Origin: an uncultured Clostridia bacterium
Lineage (GTDB): Bacteria > Bacillota > Limnochordia > Darwinibacteriales > DTU012
Reading direction: 5' to 3'
Length of the DNA stretch: 49,814 nt
NCBI GenBank assembly: GCA_900019385.1
Contig: FIZJ01000007.1
Coordinates: forward strand, 70,801-120,614
Every line of letters begins with the position of its first letter. The first letter of the stretch is position 1. Made by a program: the position numbers and the translations under genes. Below the pieces are notes generated by a model. It ran no database searches. It was not told where the DNA came from and saw nothing but the letters and a program-made list of their open reading frames with translations. Positions 17,062 to 24,826 of the stretch are shown piece after piece.

Positions 17062-17148
17062 GCGGAAGTGGCGGAATTGGCAGACGCGCAAGGTTGAGGG
17101 CCTTGTGGGAGCAATCTCGTAAGGGTTCAAGTCCCTTCTTCCGCACCA
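17062..17148 (+). tRNA. tRNA-Leu (anticodon GAG)
   Basis: Class II tRNA. Acceptor GCGGAAG/CTTCCGC, anticodon loop TTGAGGG between CAAGG and CCTTG, a long variable arm (GGGAG...TCTC) and encoded CCA. Confidence 0.95.
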
Positions 17149-17152
17149 ATGG

Positions 17153-17229
17153 GGAACCGTGGTGTAGTTGGTTAACACACCGGCCTGTCACGCCGGAGAT
17201 CGCGGGTTCGAGTCCCGTCGGTTCCGCCA
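17153..17229 (+). tRNA. tRNA-Asp (anticodon GTC)
   Basis: Acceptor GGAACCG/CGGTTCC, anticodon loop CTGTCAC between CCGGC and GCCGG, discriminator G and encoded CCA. Last tRNA of the cluster. Confidence 0.95.
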
Positions 17230-17283
17230 TCCCCTTAAAGCAAACAAAAGGTGCATTCCTGAAAGAAACGCACCCACTGCATC

Positions 17284-17316
17284 AAAAAACCGGGCTAAAT
17301 CCGGTTTTATTTATTT
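17284..17316. terminator. Bidirectional terminator between tRNA cluster and murB
   Basis: AAAACCGG (17286-17293) pairs with CCGGTTTT (17301-17308), with A and T runs on both sides, so it can stop both the tRNA transcript and the convergent murB transcript. A second weaker hairpin (GGTGCATT/AACGCACC) lies at 17250-17274. Confidence 0.8.
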
Positions 17317-18174
17317 TTCACCTACAATCTGCAGCTCCGGCTGAAGATCCACATCAAACTTGTCTTTGATCGTCTTCTGAATATGGGCAATCAGTGCCAG
17401 CACATCCTGGGCCGTGGCGCCGCCGGTATTGACGATAAAGCCGGCATGTTTGGTGGACACCTCTGCGCCGCCGATCCGGTACCCCTTAAGGTTTGCCGCT
17501 TCGATCATAGGCCCGACATAATAACCGGGAGGCCTTTTGAAGGTGCTTCCGGCACTGGGCAGATCCAGCGGTTGGCACGCTCTGCGCTTTTCCTGCAGTT
17601 CCTTCATTTTCGCCAGGATCTCGCTTTGATTGCCAGGCCGCAGCTCGATCACAGCTTCCGCCACGATCACTCTTTCTTCCTGGACGCGGCTGCGGCGGTA
17701 TCCGTAGCTGAACTCGGATTTCTTCCACACACCTACTTCATCCGGTGTCACCCAAGTGATTTCCTCAACCAGCGGCCCGATTTCGCCGCCGTAGGCACCG
17801 GCATTCATGTAAACTGCGCCGCCGAGGCTGCCGGGAATGCCCACTGCGAATTCCAAACCCGTCAGGCTGTGCCGCGCAGCCAGTTTGCTTAACGAACTGA
17901 GCAGGCATCCGGCTGTGGCACGGATTTTAGTCCCTGCGGCTTCCGCCTTGGCAAAGTGTTCCGCCAGCTGAATAACTAGGCCGCGGATACCTTTGTCGGT
18001 AACCAAAAGATTCGATCCGTAGCCGATCACTGTCACCGGCAGCTGATGCTCCCGGGCATATTTGAGCGCTTCGTGAACTTCTCCAATTGTCCTGGGCTTG
18101 CACAGCAGATCCGCCGGCCCGCCTACTCCCAGCGATGTCAGGTGAGCCATGGGAAAGTTTTTGAACCATTCCAC
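17311..18174 (-). CDS. murB: UDP-N-acetylenolpyruvoylglucosamine reductase
   Basis: 287-aa MurB, which reduces the enolpyruvyl group to form UDP-MurNAc in peptidoglycan synthesis, using FAD and NADPH. Visible motifs are the FAD-binding GYGSNLLVTDKGIRG, LEFAVGIPGSLGGAVYMNAGAYGGEI, the proton-donor Ser in PSAGSTFKRP and the C-terminal STKHAGFIVN. The frame extends upstream to an ATG at 18219, but a TATAAT -10 lies at 18213-18208, downstream of that ATG. GGGAG at 18188-18184 is 9 nt before GTG 18174. I therefore use GTG 18174. Confidence 0.92.
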   Translation of the reverse strand: MEWFKNFPMAHLTSLGVGGPADLLCKPRTIGEVHEALKYAREHQLPVTVIGYGSNLLVTDKGIRGLVIQLAEHFAKAEAAGTKIRATAGCLLSSLSKLAARHSLTGLEFAVGIPGSLGGAVYMNAGAYGGEIGPLVEEITWVTPDEVGVWKKSEFSYGYRRSRVQEERVIVAEAVIELRPGNQSEILAKMKELQEKRRACQPLDLPSAGSTFKRPPGYYVGPMIEAANLKGYRIGGAEVSTKHAGFIVNTGGATAQDVLALIAHIQKTIKDKFDVDLQPELQIVGEK

Positions 18175-18207
18175 GGTCAACTGCTCCCTTCTTTCTCTCT
18201 CTTTTTT

Positions 18208-18236
18208 ATTATACGCCATATAAGCAAAAAAAGGCA
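18208..18236 (-). promoter_or_regulatory. Candidate murB promoter embedded in the preceding terminator
   Basis: On the minus strand TATAAT occupies 18213-18208. A poor -35 (TGCCTT, 18236-18231) 17 bp upstream lies inside the stem of the terminator of the M23 gene. Its position fixes the murB start downstream. Confidence 0.5.
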
Positions 18237-18251
18237 GGTGTCTGCCTTTTT
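18228..18251 (-). terminator. Terminator of the M23 lipoprotein gene
   Basis: Perfect 10-bp stem AAAAAGGCAG (18228-18237) / CTGCCTTTTT (18242-18251) with a 4-nt loop; a T run follows on the minus strand. Confidence 0.85.
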
Positions 18252-18265
18252 CCGGTAAATTATTC

Positions 18266-18952
18266 TTATTTCGCCGGCCGGTGGGCTTTGATGAACTCAC
18301 TAGGGTGGGCCCAGTATTCCCGCACTTTTGCTTTAGGCCACGCCTGGCCGTTGGTCCGAGGCCAGCCGTTTTGGGGCAGGTATTTGATTTTGATCTCAAA
18401 ATGCAGGTGGGGAGAGAAGCGGTTGTTCGGCCCCCGGCCTACGGTGCCGATGATCTGGCGGCGGCCCACGATTTCTCCTTCTGCGACCCACCGCTGTTCC
18501 AGATGGGCGTACTGAGACCAGACCGTGCGGCCGTCGGGGAGATGGTGTTCGATCATGACGATGTTGCCTTGGGCGGTGTTGAATCCGGAAAACCGGACAA
18601 TACCGTGGGCAACACTGTAGACCGGCTGGCCCCAATCGGCCAGGGGTGAGCCGTACATATTCCAGTCTTCGCCGGGATGCCAGGTGCCGCTGTAACTGCT
18701 CCAATCAAGAAACCCATAGCCGGTGACGCCCCAGCCCTTGCCGTTTTGATCGCCCACAGGAAAATCAAACCCGTCTGTGAGGGGAACAACCAGTTCCGGT
18801 CCGGATGGAGGTGGGGCGGATCCGGAATCAGGGCCCGGTTCGCCGCCGGATGGCAATCCCGAATCTGGAAGCAGTGAAAAGACGCAGCCGGTGAGGAGCA
18901 GCGCCGTGATGATTACCGCTGCCGCCTGACAGTATTGAAAGTGGTACCTCAT
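18266..18952 (-). CDS. M23-family (LytM-type) metallopeptidase lipoprotein
   Basis: 228-aa protein with a lipoprotein signal (lipobox LTGC, Cys23), a Pro/Gly/Ser-rich tether (about residues 30-55) and an M23 domain. The zinc ligands are likely His92 and Asp96 in WHPGEDWN and the second His of the HLHFEI motif; YAHLEQRWV carries the usual catalytic His. It would cut peptide cross-bridges in peptidoglycan, anchored to the outer face of the membrane. It is transcribed alone from a promoter that overlaps a near-ideal palindrome. Confidence 0.88.
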   Translation of the reverse strand: MRYHFQYCQAAAVIITALLLTGCVFSLLPDSGLPSGGEPGPDSGSAPPPSGPELVVPLTDGFDFPVGDQNGKGWGVTGYGFLDWSSYSGTWHPGEDWNMYGSPLADWGQPVYSVAHGIVRFSGFNTAQGNIVMIEHHLPDGRTVWSQYAHLEQRWVAEGEIVGRRQIIGTVGRGPNNRFSPHLHFEIKIKYLPQNGWPRTNGQAWPKAKVREYWAHPSEFIKAHRPAK

Positions 18953-18964
18953 TCGTCCATCTTC

Positions 18965-18982
18965 CTAACTAACATTAGTTAG
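18965..18982. promoter_or_regulatory. Perfect palindromic operator candidate (TetR-like) upstream of the M23 gene
   Basis: CTAACTAA-CA-TTAGTTAG: two perfect 8-bp arms with a 2-bp centre, 12 nt from the M23 start codon and just downstream of its putative -10. Size and symmetry suit a TetR-type repressor site. No regulator gene is adjacent. Confidence 0.55.
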
Positions 18983-18992
18983 CGATGCCTAA

Positions 18993-19021
18993 ACCTTATC
19001 ATTGAACGCAGTCGCTGTCAA
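18993..19021 (-). promoter_or_regulatory. Promoter of the M23 peptidase gene
   Basis: On the minus strand TTGACA (19021-19016), 17 bp, TAAGGT (18998-18993). The -35 is perfect and the -10 weak, as often seen at regulated promoters. Confidence 0.55.
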
Positions 19022-19101
19022 TAATGGAGATTATTGTCAGCGGAAAGGAAACTGGTCCGGGAGAGAGAATAAGTTTAGTGAAAGGAGGCGTGGTTTGACC
19101 T

Positions 19102-19908
19102 GTGCGGATTGGTGTGGCGGCACTTGCCTTGTTCATCCTGATTGGAATCACTGCTCAAACTGGATCAGCCCAGGGAGCGCTGCTGCCGGTAAACCCTGAA
19201 CAGCCCTACCGGCAAGGCCTGCGCCTTGATCCGAATACCAGCTACCGCATGGCTTTGGATCTGAAAGCCAGTGAAGCGAATGCCATCATCGCCTTGACAG
19301 TGGAATTGTACGACCGCGGTGGCGAACAAATCGGAAAGTCTCAGGTGCAGCGCGGGTTGGGAGTTCCCAACCACTGGTACAGCTTGGGTATCGAGTTTTA
19401 TGTTCCTGAAAACGCCGCGGAAGCATTTTTGATCCTCAGTGTGGATCGGGAGGCTGTGTATTGGTGGGATGCGTTGAGGCTCACCAAAATCGATACGAGC
19501 CTTTCAGCGATCCGCCAGTTCTGGGAAGAAAGGATCAACACCTATGGGCAGGTGTACACCGGTTTGGTGGTTGACGCCCGGGGTTTGGGCCTCGGCCGCG
19601 GCATGAGCCCAAGGATTTGGTCCGAGTCGGGTCAGCTGATTTACGGAGGTATATCGGCAACCTATGACTTTCTACAGCATGTGGGCCTGGCGAGCTACGG
19701 CAGTGAGCTGACGCCGGAACTTCTGCAGCGGATCAGTGTTGATCCTGAATTCCCGCTGGCGGTGCCCTTGGTTGTCAAAGCAGTGCGGGTGGTGGAACCG
19801 GCGCGGACAAGTGTTGTCATCAGCAATGAGGCGGCGGAGCAGATCTTGAAGGCATTGGCCGCTTACGACTTTTTAGCCCGTTTTGCAGTCATTTTTCTGA
19901 TCGATTAG
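19102..19908 (+). CDS. Secreted protein of unknown function with an LPP20/FlgT-like C-terminal region
   Basis: 268 aa with an N-terminal signal peptide (hydrophobic core ALALFILIGI, likely cleavage after GSAQ/A). Residues 30-140 are beta-rich and resemble a carbohydrate-binding-like sandwich (SYRMALDLKA, WWDALRLTKI). The segment TGLVVDARGLGLGRGMSPRI followed by a reference to 'IYGG' recalls the C-terminal domain of LPP20/FlgT-type envelope proteins; this resemblance is from memory and weak. GTG start lies 13 nt after AAAGGAGG, a rather long gap. It ends 11 nt before the PfkB kinase gene, so the two may share a transcript. Function unknown. Confidence 0.65.
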   Translation: MRIGVAALALFILIGITAQTGSAQGALLPVNPEQPYRQGLRLDPNTSYRMALDLKASEANAIIALTVELYDRGGEQIGKSQVQRGLGVPNHWYSLGIEFYVPENAAEAFLILSVDREAVYWWDALRLTKIDTSLSAIRQFWEERINTYGQVYTGLVVDARGLGLGRGMSPRIWSESGQLIYGGISATYDFLQHVGLASYGSELTPELLQRISVDPEFPLAVPLVVKAVRVVEPARTSVVISNEAAEQILKALAAYDFLARFAVIFLID

Positions 19909-19919
19909 GGGTGGGCGCT

Positions 19920-21068
19920 TTGGATACTGTACTCTTAAGTTCAATACTCCGGCGCTTGGCCGATTCGCTTCAGGCCAAGTCCGGAGGTCACAGTTTCAGG
20001 ATCACTGTCGGATTCGACGGTTTTGTCGATCAAATCATAGAAGTTGTGGATAAACGCTATTCCGCCTCCGACTACGCGAAAATTGAAACCATTGCCCAGT
20101 TCGGTGAGCGGATTCAGCGCAGCGCAGGCTTAAGCACAAACATCGAACTGGTGCCGAAGCTCGTCAAGATCGGCGGCAACGGCCCGATCATGGCTAACGC
20201 CCTGGCCAGGGCCGGGCAGAAAATTGCTTATCTGGGGGCTTTGGGAACTCCTGAGATTGAACCCACCTTCCATGAGTTTGTCAAAAACTGCCGACAGGTG
20301 GTGTCGTTTGCCAATCCCGGCCGGACTGACGCCTTGGAATTTCTTGACGGCAAGATACTCATGGGCAAGCTGACCTCTTTGACCGAGATCACCTGGGAGA
20401 GCCTGTCTGGCAGGTTGAGTCCGGATATGCTGAGAGAGCTGTTCGCGGAACCGGATTTAGTGGCCACCGTCAACTGGACCATGATACCTTACATGAATGA
20501 TTTGTGGGAGAACCTGTACCGGTTCCTCGAAACCGAACAGCCCACCAAACGCCCATTCATGTTTGTCGACTTGTGCGATCCGGAAAAACGGAGCACCGAG
20601 GATATCCGCCGGGCAATGGGGCTGTTGAACCAGTTTTCCCGGTTTTACAACGTAGTTTTGGGCCTTAATCTCAAAGAAGCGGCGGAAGTGGCCAAAGCCG
20701 TGGGAATTGGGCTTTCCCAGCCCGTTCAAAGCACATCGTTGGCGGAGATCACCCAAGAACTGGGCCGTCATCTTCAGCTTTGGGGTGTAGTCGTGCATGC
20801 CTTGAAAACATGTGCCGCCGTGTGCGATGGAGAGTTTGCCGAGGTTTACGGGGCATACTGCGAACGGCCGAAACTGACAACCGGGGCTGGGGACAATTTC
20901 AATGCCGGTTTTTGCCTGGGCCTGCTTTTAGGCCTGCCCCTCGATGGGATACTGGCTTTGGCGTCGGCATGCTCGGGTTTCTACGTCCGCCGCGGTTACA
21001 GCCCTAATTATCAGGAGTTGCAGGAGTTTGTGGTTTTGTGGCAAAGTAATATCGGAAGAAGCTTTTAA
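19920..21068 (+). CDS. PfkB-family carbohydrate kinase
   Basis: 382-aa kinase. The PfkB signature [12 protein letters not shown] with the catalytic Asp is near residue 325, and the [15 protein letters not shown] sugar-binding segment is near residue 85. It is longer than ribokinases (~310 aa), with extra N-terminal and middle sequence, so the substrate cannot be assigned. TTG 19920 is 6 nt after GGGTGG; the in-frame GTG 19911 has no ribosome site. It lies downstream of the secreted unknown and upstream of trpB. Confidence 0.82.
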   Translation: MDTVLLSSILRRLADSLQAKSGGHSFRITVGFDGFVDQIIEVVDKRYSASDYAKIETIAQFGERIQRSAGLSTNIELVPKLVKIGGNGPIMANALARAGQKIAYLGALGTPEIEPTFHEFVKNCRQVVSFANPGRTDALEFLDGKILMGKLTSLTEITWESLSGRLSPDMLRELFAEPDLVATVNWTMIPYMNDLWENLYRFLETEQPTKRPFMFVDLCDPEKRSTEDIRRAMGLLNQFSRFYNVVLGLNLKEAAEVAKAVGIGLSQPVQSTSLAEITQELGRHLQLWGVVVHALKTCAAVCDGEFAEVYGAYCERPKLTTGAGDNFNAGFCLGLLLGLPLDGILALASACSGFYVRRGYSPNYQELQEFVVLWQSNIGRSF

Positions 21069-21097
21069 GCTTTATTATTAAAACAAGGAGAGATAAG

Positions 21098-22333
21098 ATG
21101 AGCAAAGCTGAGTTGAACCGAGCTGAGTTGAGCAAAGTTGAGAGGGAACGGGGTTTCTTCGGAGAGTTCGGGGGGCAGTTCGTACCCGAGGGGCTGAAAC
21201 AGGCTTTAGATTATCTTGCCGAAGCCTACACCGAGGCAAAAAACGACCCTGAGTTTCGCCAAGAGCTGAATTACTATCTCAAGCACTATGTGGGCCGTCC
21301 AAGCCCTTTGTACCATGCCCGCCGTTTGAGCGAGAATCTCGGCGGCGCCCAGATCTACCTCAAGCGGGAAGATCTCAACCATACCGGCGCCCATAAGATA
21401 AACAACGTGATCGGCCAAGTGCTGTTGGCCAGGCGGATGGGAATCAAGCGAGTGATTGCCGAAACCGGGGCAGGGCAGCACGGTGTCGCCACTGCCACAG
21501 TGTGCGCCTTGTTTGGTATGGAATGTGTTGTCTACATGGGCGAAGAAGACACTCGGCGCCAGGCGCTGAATGTGTTCCGCATGGAGCTGTTGGGGGCCAA
21601 GGTTGTCCCGGTGAAATTTGGCAACCGCACGCTCAAGGAAGCGGTTGACGCGGCCTTGGAGGATTATGCCCAGAACTACCGCAGCACATTCTACATGCTG
21701 GGTTCTGCGGTTGGCCCCTATCCTTATCCGGACATTGTCCGGGATTTCCAGTCAGTGATTGGCGAAGAGACGAAAGTCCAGTCCATGGATCAGTTCGGGC
21801 GCTATCCCGATTACCTAATCGCCTGCGTAGGAGGGGGGAGCAACGCTATCGGCCTGTTTGCTCCGTTCTACCATGACAAGGAAGTGAAGTTCATCGGTGT
21901 GGAGCCGGGCGGCAGAGGCAGTATGGCAGGAGACAACGCGGCAGCGATCAACTACGGCGTGCCTGCTGTGATTCACGGCTTCCGCTGTTATGCCATCATG
22001 GACGAAAACGGGGAACCATCCACCACCCATTCCATCGCCGCCGGCTTGGACTATCCCGGTGTCGGGCCGGAACACAGTTTCTACCACGCCACCAAGCGGG
22101 CAGAGTATGTCACTGTGTCGGACGAGGAAGCCCTGGACGCATTCCGAGTGCTGTCTCAGACCGAAGGCATTATTCCCGCCCTGGAGAGCGCCCATGCCGT
22201 CGCCTATGGGATCAAGCTGGCTCCAACACTGCCGCGGGATCAGATTATTGTGGTGAATCTCTCCGGACGGGGAGACAAGGATGCCCTGCAGGTCTATGAA
22301 ATGATGAGGGAAGGAGATCGAATTGCTCGATAA
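21098..22333 (+). CDS. trpB: Tryptophan synthase beta chain (stand-alone)
   Basis: 411-aa PLP enzyme that condenses indole and serine to tryptophan. It has [25 protein letters not shown] with the PLP lysine, [19 protein letters not shown] for the phosphate and the C-terminal LSGRGDKD. The sequence is of the TrpB1 type. The first 12 residues contain a short repeat ([10 protein letters not shown]). No trpA, trpC or trpF is nearby; the neighbours are a kinase and an FMN-binding protein, so it may work as an indole-salvage enzyme or pair with a distant TrpA. Its end overlaps the next start by 11 nt. RBS AAGGAGA. Confidence 0.95.
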   Translation: MSKAELNRAELSKVERERGFFGEFGGQFVPEGLKQALDYLAEAYTEAKNDPEFRQELNYYLKHYVGRPSPLYHARRLSENLGGAQIYLKREDLNHTGAHKINNVIGQVLLARRMGIKRVIAETGAGQHGVATATVCALFGMECVVYMGEEDTRRQALNVFRMELLGAKVVPVKFGNRTLKEAVDAALEDYAQNYRSTFYMLGSAVGPYPYPDIVRDFQSVIGEETKVQSMDQFGRYPDYLIACVGGGSNAIGLFAPFYHDKEVKFIGVEPGGRGSMAGDNAAAINYGVPAVIHGFRCYAIMDENGEPSTTHSIAAGLDYPGVGPEHSFYHATKRAEYVTVSDEEALDAFRVLSQTEGIIPALESAHAVAYGIKLAPTLPRDQIIVVNLSGRGDKDALQVYEMMREGDRIAR

Positions 22334-22682
22334 GTCGAAGCGCACAATTGTCAGTTTATGCTTGCTGGTTGTAGTCGTACTGCTGTCCGTATACTTCTGG
22401 CGGTCGATTCCTGGGGCCATTCCCGACGGTGTGTACACCGGAACGGCTCAGGGCTACGGTGGTCCTTTGACATTGGAAGTGACAATCGCCGAAGGCAAGA
22501 TCGCCGCCATCGAGATATTGGAGCACAAGGAAACGCCGTTTGTGGCCGCAGGGGCGATCTCTCAGATTATCCCGGCGATCATTGAGGCCCAAAGTGCCGA
22601 TGTGGATGTGATCAGCGGAGCTACAGCCACCAGTACAGCGATCAAAGAAGCGGTCCGGCAGGTGCTGACGGAAAACAGGTAA
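22323..22682 (+). CDS. Membrane-anchored FMN-binding domain protein (RnfG/NqrC-like)
   Basis: 119-aa protein with one N-terminal transmembrane helix (about residues 8-26) and an extracytoplasmic FMN-binding domain ([19 protein letters not shown]). The domain ends in the flavinylation motif SGATATS, where the Thr of SGAT is the covalent FMN site in RnfG/NqrC proteins. TTG 22323 follows GGGAAGGAG and overlaps trpB. Such modules relay electrons across the membrane and need an ApbE flavin transferase, which is not in the window. No other Rnf or Nqr subunit is present. Confidence 0.85.
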   Translation: MLDKSKRTIVSLCLLVVVVLLSVYFWRSIPGAIPDGVYTGTAQGYGGPLTLEVTIAEGKIAAIEILEHKETPFVAAGAISQIIPAIIEAQSADVDVISGATATSTAIKEAVRQVLTENR

Positions 22683-22755
22683 TGGTGAACCCTTTCTGAC
22701 TATCCCGGGCGCGGTGTGGTTAAACTATCAAAAAACAGAGTCAAGGAGGGACACC

Positions 22756-22926
22756 GTGCCGAGCAAGGAGCAGATGAAGCTGGTCGGCCAGACATGCAGC
22801 GAATACGAGCGGGAGTCAGAAGAAGCGGAGCGCAGCTGTGAATCATGCCGCCATTGGATTGGTGAGCAGTCCATGTGCGAGCTTGACATTTTCATTGAGC
22901 AGCTTACTAGCCTGGATCAAACATAA
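22756..22926 (+). CDS. 56-aa cysteine-rich mini-protein
   Basis: GTG 22756 lies 6 nt after AAGGAGGG (22742-22749); the frame is open upstream but lacks a start signal there. The product is charged and has a CESCRHW...MCELDIF core with four Cys in total. Spacing CxxC plus an outer Cys suggests a small zinc or redox site. It sits between the FMN-binding gene and the RseC-like gene and is closed by its own terminator. I do not recognise the family. Confidence 0.65.
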   Translation: MPSKEQMKLVGQTCSEYERESEEAERSCESCRHWIGEQSMCELDIFIEQLTSLDQT

Positions 22927-22950
22927 AAAGCGGTGCCGAGCCGCTTTTTA
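22924..22950 (+). terminator. Terminator after the Cys-rich mini-protein gene
   Basis: Perfect 9-bp stem AAAAAGCGG (22925-22933) / CCGCTTTTT (22941-22949) running into Ts. Confidence 0.85.
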
Positions 22951-22981
22951 TCATCTGACGCCGCTGGAAGGGGAGATGTAA

Positions 22982-23404
22982 ATGCGCCGGTTGGGTGAAG
23001 TTGTAAAAATCGAAGCGGATCAGGCCTGGGTCAAATTCACCAATCCAACTGAAGCCTGCGGCAGCTGCAAAGGGTGCCTGCGCCTGACGCTCAAGGAGCA
23101 GACCGATGAAAAAGTATTCAAGTTCCCGTTGACTATCAAAGCCGAGGTTGGAGACACTGTCATGATCGAATACCCGGAAAAAGGGATAGTCCAGACCATG
23201 CTGGTCCTCTACGGCCTGCCCATTCTCGGCCTGCTGGCTGGTTACTTTTTGGCCAATAATATCAGCGGCGACGAGACGGTTTCAGCCTTGACAGCCTTTG
23301 GCGGATTGCTGGCAGGCGGGATTGTGTCCCGCCCCGCGGCGCGGATGGTCGACGCCAGAGTCGGCCAGCCAAGGATCGTGGCTTCGGCGTGCCGGCCGCG
23401 GTAG
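22982..23404 (+). CDS. RseC/MucC-family membrane redox protein
   Basis: 140 aa. The N-terminal cytosolic part has CGSCKGC, equivalent to the Cys cluster of RseC, and a beta barrel-like VGDTVMIEYPEKG segment. Two transmembrane helices follow (LVLYGLPILGLLAGYFLA and TAFGGLLAGGIV). In proteobacteria RseC acts in sigma-E control and, with Rsx/Rnf proteins, in SoxR reduction. Here it follows an FMN-binding RnfG-like gene and a Cys-rich peptide, suggesting a redox link. ATG follows GGGGAG. It ends 8 nt before convergent aroC. Confidence 0.85.
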   Translation: MRRLGEVVKIEADQAWVKFTNPTEACGSCKGCLRLTLKEQTDEKVFKFPLTIKAEVGDTVMIEYPEKGIVQTMLVLYGLPILGLLAGYFLANNISGDETVSALTAFGGLLAGGIVSRPAARMVDARVGQPRIVASACRPR

Positions 23405-23412
23405 GGTGCCGG

Positions 23413-24516
23413 TCAAGGCTTGAACAGCCGCTTTAGGTTCGCGATTCTGGAGGTCGCTCCGATCAGCAGGTAATCGGCGAGGGTTAAGGCGACCATTGCT
23501 TCAACAACCACAACCGCCCTGGGGACGATCACCGGATCATGCCGGCCAGTGACAGCCAATTCCACGTTTTCCTTGGCTTCCGTCACTGTCTGCTGTACCT
23601 TGCCGATGCTGGGGGTCGGTTTGAAATAGGCCCGCAGTTTCAGCGGCGAGCCGTCGCTGATCCCGCCGAGAATGCCGCCGGCATGATTGGATTGTTTAGC
23701 CAGGCTGCCGTCTTCCGCGAAGCTCAGCCAATCGTTGTGTTCGCTGCCGCGCATGTGGGCGGCCTGAACACCGCTGCCGATTTCCACAGCCTTGACGGCC
23801 CCAATGGAAAAGACAGCCTTGGCAAGCATGGCGTCGAGTTTTTCAAAGACTGGTTCACCAACGCCTGCCGGCATGCCGGTGACAATACATTCCACAATGC
23901 CGCCCGCAGAATCTTTCTCGGCTGCCAGCTGATCCAAATACTCCGCGGCTCGGGCCGCAGCTTCCTCATCGGGCATGGCCAACGGGTTAGCTTCTATCAG
24001 TGCCGGATCGAAACGAGCGGGATCAATGGTGATTTCACCGATGGCATATGTGTAAGCTGAGACTGCAACGCCAAGCTCAGCCAACAGTTGTTTGGCGACA
24101 GCCCCAGCCGCCACTCGGGCTGCTGTTTCCCGCCCTGATGCGCGGCCGCCGCCGCGGTGGTCGCGGATGCCGTACTTCTGCTGATATGTATAATCCGCGT
24201 GCCCAGGCCGGAAGACTGCCGCCAGCCGATCATAGTCGCCGGATTTGGGATCTTGGTTGGGGATCAGGATCGCGATCGGTGTTCCGGTGGAGTGTCCCTG
24301 GAACACACCGGACAGAATCTGAGCCTGATCCGTTTCCCTGCGGGGCGAAGCGTAGCGGGACCGTCCCGGCCTGCGCCGGTCCAAATCCCGCTGGATCATT
24401 TCTGTGTCCAGCTTGATGCCGGCAGGGCACCCGTCAATCACAGCGCCGATTGAGGGGCCGTGGGATTCACCCCAGGTTGTGACCGTGAAGCGTCTGCCAA
24501 AAATGGAACCGGACAT
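23413..24516 (-). CDS. aroC: Chorismate synthase
   Basis: 367-aa enzyme of the last shikimate step, converting EPSP to chorismate with reduced FMN. Signatures are [18 protein letters not shown], the [18 protein letters not shown] active-site loop and the C-terminal region with RHDP(V)IVPRA. AGGAGG precedes the ATG. It is monocistronic and convergent with the RseC-like gene; no other aro genes are adjacent, although trpB is 1.1 kb away. Confidence 0.96.
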   Translation of the reverse strand: MSGSIFGRRFTVTTWGESHGPSIGAVIDGCPAGIKLDTEMIQRDLDRRRPGRSRYASPRRETDQAQILSGVFQGHSTGTPIAILIPNQDPKSGDYDRLAAVFRPGHADYTYQQKYGIRDHRGGGRASGRETAARVAAGAVAKQLLAELGVAVSAYTYAIGEITIDPARFDPALIEANPLAMPDEEAAARAAEYLDQLAAEKDSAGGIVECIVTGMPAGVGEPVFEKLDAMLAKAVFSIGAVKAVEIGSGVQAAHMRGSEHNDWLSFAEDGSLAKQSNHAGGILGGISDGSPLKLRAYFKPTPSIGKVQQTVTEAKENVELAVTGRHDPVIVPRAVVVVEAMVALTLADYLLIGATSRIANLKRLFKP

Positions 24517-24584
24517 GCTCTAACCTCCTGAAATTGTTAGTATGATCCTACAACAAAAACCGCTGGCACGCAAGAGAAAAGCAC

Positions 24585-24613
24585 TTGACGAAACTGGACA
24601 CACTGGGTATAAT
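24585..24613 (+). promoter_or_regulatory. Promoter of tRNA-Met
   Basis: TTGACG (24585-24590), 17 bp, TATAAT (24608-24613), 13 nt before the tRNA. Confidence 0.85.
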
Positions 24614-24625
24614 AAAATCTGTCAC

Positions 24626-24702
24626 GGCGGCGTAGCTCAGTTGGTCAGAGCATGCGGTTCATACCCGCAGTGTCGCTGGTTCGAATCCAGCCGCCGCTAC
24701 CA
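24626..24702 (+). tRNA. tRNA-Met (elongator, anticodon CAT)
   Basis: Acceptor GGCGGCG/CGCCGCT with a G-U first pair, anticodon loop TTCATAC between TGCGG and CCGCA, encoded CCA. The acceptor and GCUACCA end match elongator tRNA-Met of Firmicutes rather than the TilS-modified tRNA-Ile2. It is transcribed alone. Confidence 0.92.
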
Positions 24703-24707
24703 TGTTT

Positions 24708-24767
24708 TACGACAAACCCTGGAATTGTACAGGGTTTTATTATTTTCTTCATAGCTCGTTCGACAGA
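24708..24767 (-). promoter_or_regulatory. Two candidate Spo0A boxes upstream of spoIIE
   Basis: On the minus strand TTTGTCGTA lies at 24716-24708 and TCTGTCGAA at 24767-24759. Each matches 8 of 9 bases of the Spo0A box TTTGTCGAA, the second with a perfect TGTCGAA core. They are ~60 and ~110 nt before spoIIE, which is a Spo0A-activated gene in Bacillus. A further 6-bp inverted repeat, AGTGTG (24781-24786) / CACACT (24797-24802), lies in the promoter region. Confidence 0.5.
24714..24746 (+). terminator. Terminator of the tRNA-Met transcript
   Basis: AAACCCTG (24714-24721) / CAGGGTTT (24730-24737) followed by TATTATTTT. Confidence 0.85.
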
Positions 24768-24826
24768 GAACCATCCCCCGAGTGTGATATATTAACCACA
24801 CTATATCCGCATAGGGGATGGTTGGG

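Noticed and set aside
24626-24702. CAT-anticodon tRNA as tRNA-Ile2 (substrate of the nearby tilS)
   Set aside because: Acceptor and discriminator sequence match elongator tRNA-Met; proximity to tilS is probably chance.
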